A stretch of 14,134 nt of DNA from the NCBI GenBank assembly GCA_947631135.1, contig CANRKE010000025.1, positions 1-14,134 of the forward strand, written 5' to 3'. The position numbers were made by a program, and so were the translations under genes. Source of the stretch: an uncultured Bacilli bacterium. GTDB taxonomy: Bacteria > Bacillota_I > Bacilli_A > RF39 > UBA660. The notes beneath the pieces are model-generated. The model worked only from the letters and a program-made list of their open reading frames with translations, ran no database searches and was not told the DNA's origin. The first letter of the stretch is position 1. Each line of letters opens with the position of its first letter. Below, one piece after another: positions 13,657 through 14,134 of the stretch.

Positions 13657-14134
13657 TTGCCACTAATAGATATAAAAGAAGAAAATAAATTTTTAAATGA
13701 ATTCAAAATAATAAATAATAAAAAGAATAAATCAAGGGAAGAATTTAAAAAGTTATTCTTAAAATACCCCGATTATAGACTACCTTGTTATATGGATTCT
13801 CTATTTAAAGAATTATTCAAAATAAGAAGTTATACTGCTAAAGTTATATCTTTCTTTATACCTCTTGAATATGAATATATTAAAGATAACATGATAATAG
13901 ATAATCCAGAGATTAACATCGCAAATATTTTTCATAGAAGAAGTATTGCAGATACGTTGATAACAATTGATGATTATTATATATTATTAGAATGTAATAT
14001 GTATAAATCTAAAGAGTTAATAACAAAGAATTTACATACATTTAATGGTGTAAGTTATTCTATGATAAATAGAGGTGAGGAAATATCAAATAAAAAAGCA
14101 ATAATGATATCGTTTGATAATTTTGATCGATATG
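13657..14134 (+). CDS. PD-(D/E)XK nuclease-like protein (Rpn/transposase family), 5' part
   Basis: An open frame of 159 codons runs off the right edge. The visible part begins with a charged helix and has YMDSLFKELFK, like the DxxFKxLF opening of PD-(D/E)XK nuclease family transposase / Rpn proteins. It continues with RRSIADTLITIDDYYILLECNMYKSKELITKN, where an Asp in a strand followed by a Glu-x-Asn pattern fits the catalytic D...ExN arrangement of that family. Such proteins are DNA endonucleases linked to recombination. TTG at 13657 is chosen because a near-perfect GGAGGTGAT (13644-13652) precedes it at normal spacing. An in-frame ATG at 13642 overlaps that site. Most of the C-terminus is missing, so the family call is moderate. 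Confidence 0.6.
   Translation, partial: MPLIDIKEENKFLNEFKIINNKKNKSREEFKKLFLKYPDYRLPCYMDSLFKELFKIRSYTAKVISFFIPLEYEYIKDNMIIDNPEINIANIFHRRSIADTLITIDDYYILLECNMYKSKELITKNLHTFNGVSYSMINRGEEISNKKAIMISFDNFDRY

Noticed and set aside
1..14134. CRISPR array, tRNA, rRNA, insertion sequence or prophage
   Set aside because: No regularly spaced repeats, cloverleaf-like G+C-rich stretches, transposase ends or phage genes were seen on either strand; only the Rpn-like edge gene hints at mobility.

Overview
The window is extremely AT-rich and carries ordinary bacterial genes with strong Shine-Dalgarno sites (AGGAGG-like, GGTGAT-like), sigma-A-type promoters and AT-rich hairpin terminators. Tryptophan is encoded by TGG and no TGA has to be read through, so the code is the standard one. 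A clear SpoIIIAH homologue points to an endospore-forming or spore-descended low-G+C Bacillota, most like the poorly cultured gut Bacilli near the Erysipelotrichia/RF39-type lineages. That placement is inference from composition and gene style.

Layout. 1-55 holds the likely tail of an upstream gene. 139-2907 carries a MYG1/UPF0160-family putative hydrolase and glutamine-hydrolysing asparagine synthase AsnB. 2973-3752 is lgt (lipoprotein lipidation), which ends in a terminator shared with a convergent 62-aa ribbon-helix-helix regulator. That regulator is divergent from a leaderless VanY-type M15 D,D-peptidase, and the gap between them contains repeats that look like operators. 4698-6281 is an unrecognised five-helix membrane protein with a large beta-rich outer part. 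A Fic-domain protein (TTG start) then converges on a single-cluster ferredoxin across a perfect 16-bp hairpin. Divergent from the ferredoxin are an acidic tail-anchored protein of unknown function and SpoIIIAH. After these come a candidate minus-strand small RNA, a HerA-type ATPase, a secreted membrane-anchored protein with a cadherin-like beta-sandwich, and the start of a PD-(D/E)XK/Rpn-like protein that runs off the end.

Most units are short, one or two genes each with its own promoter and terminator, so this looks like a mosaic of housekeeping and envelope genes rather than one pathway. The clearest functional theme is the cell envelope and sporulation (lgt, VanY-like peptidase, SpoIIIAH, two unknown membrane proteins, one secreted anchored protein). 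I found no CRISPR array, tRNA, rRNA, insertion sequence or phage module.

Several starts were moved downstream of the longest reading frame because a promoter or the ribosome-binding site lies over the upstream start. The most unusual items are the candidate minus-strand RNA at 9378-9486, the 33-bp inverted repeat that straddles the promoter of the secreted protein, and the isolated spoIIIAH paired with an unknown tail-anchored protein.
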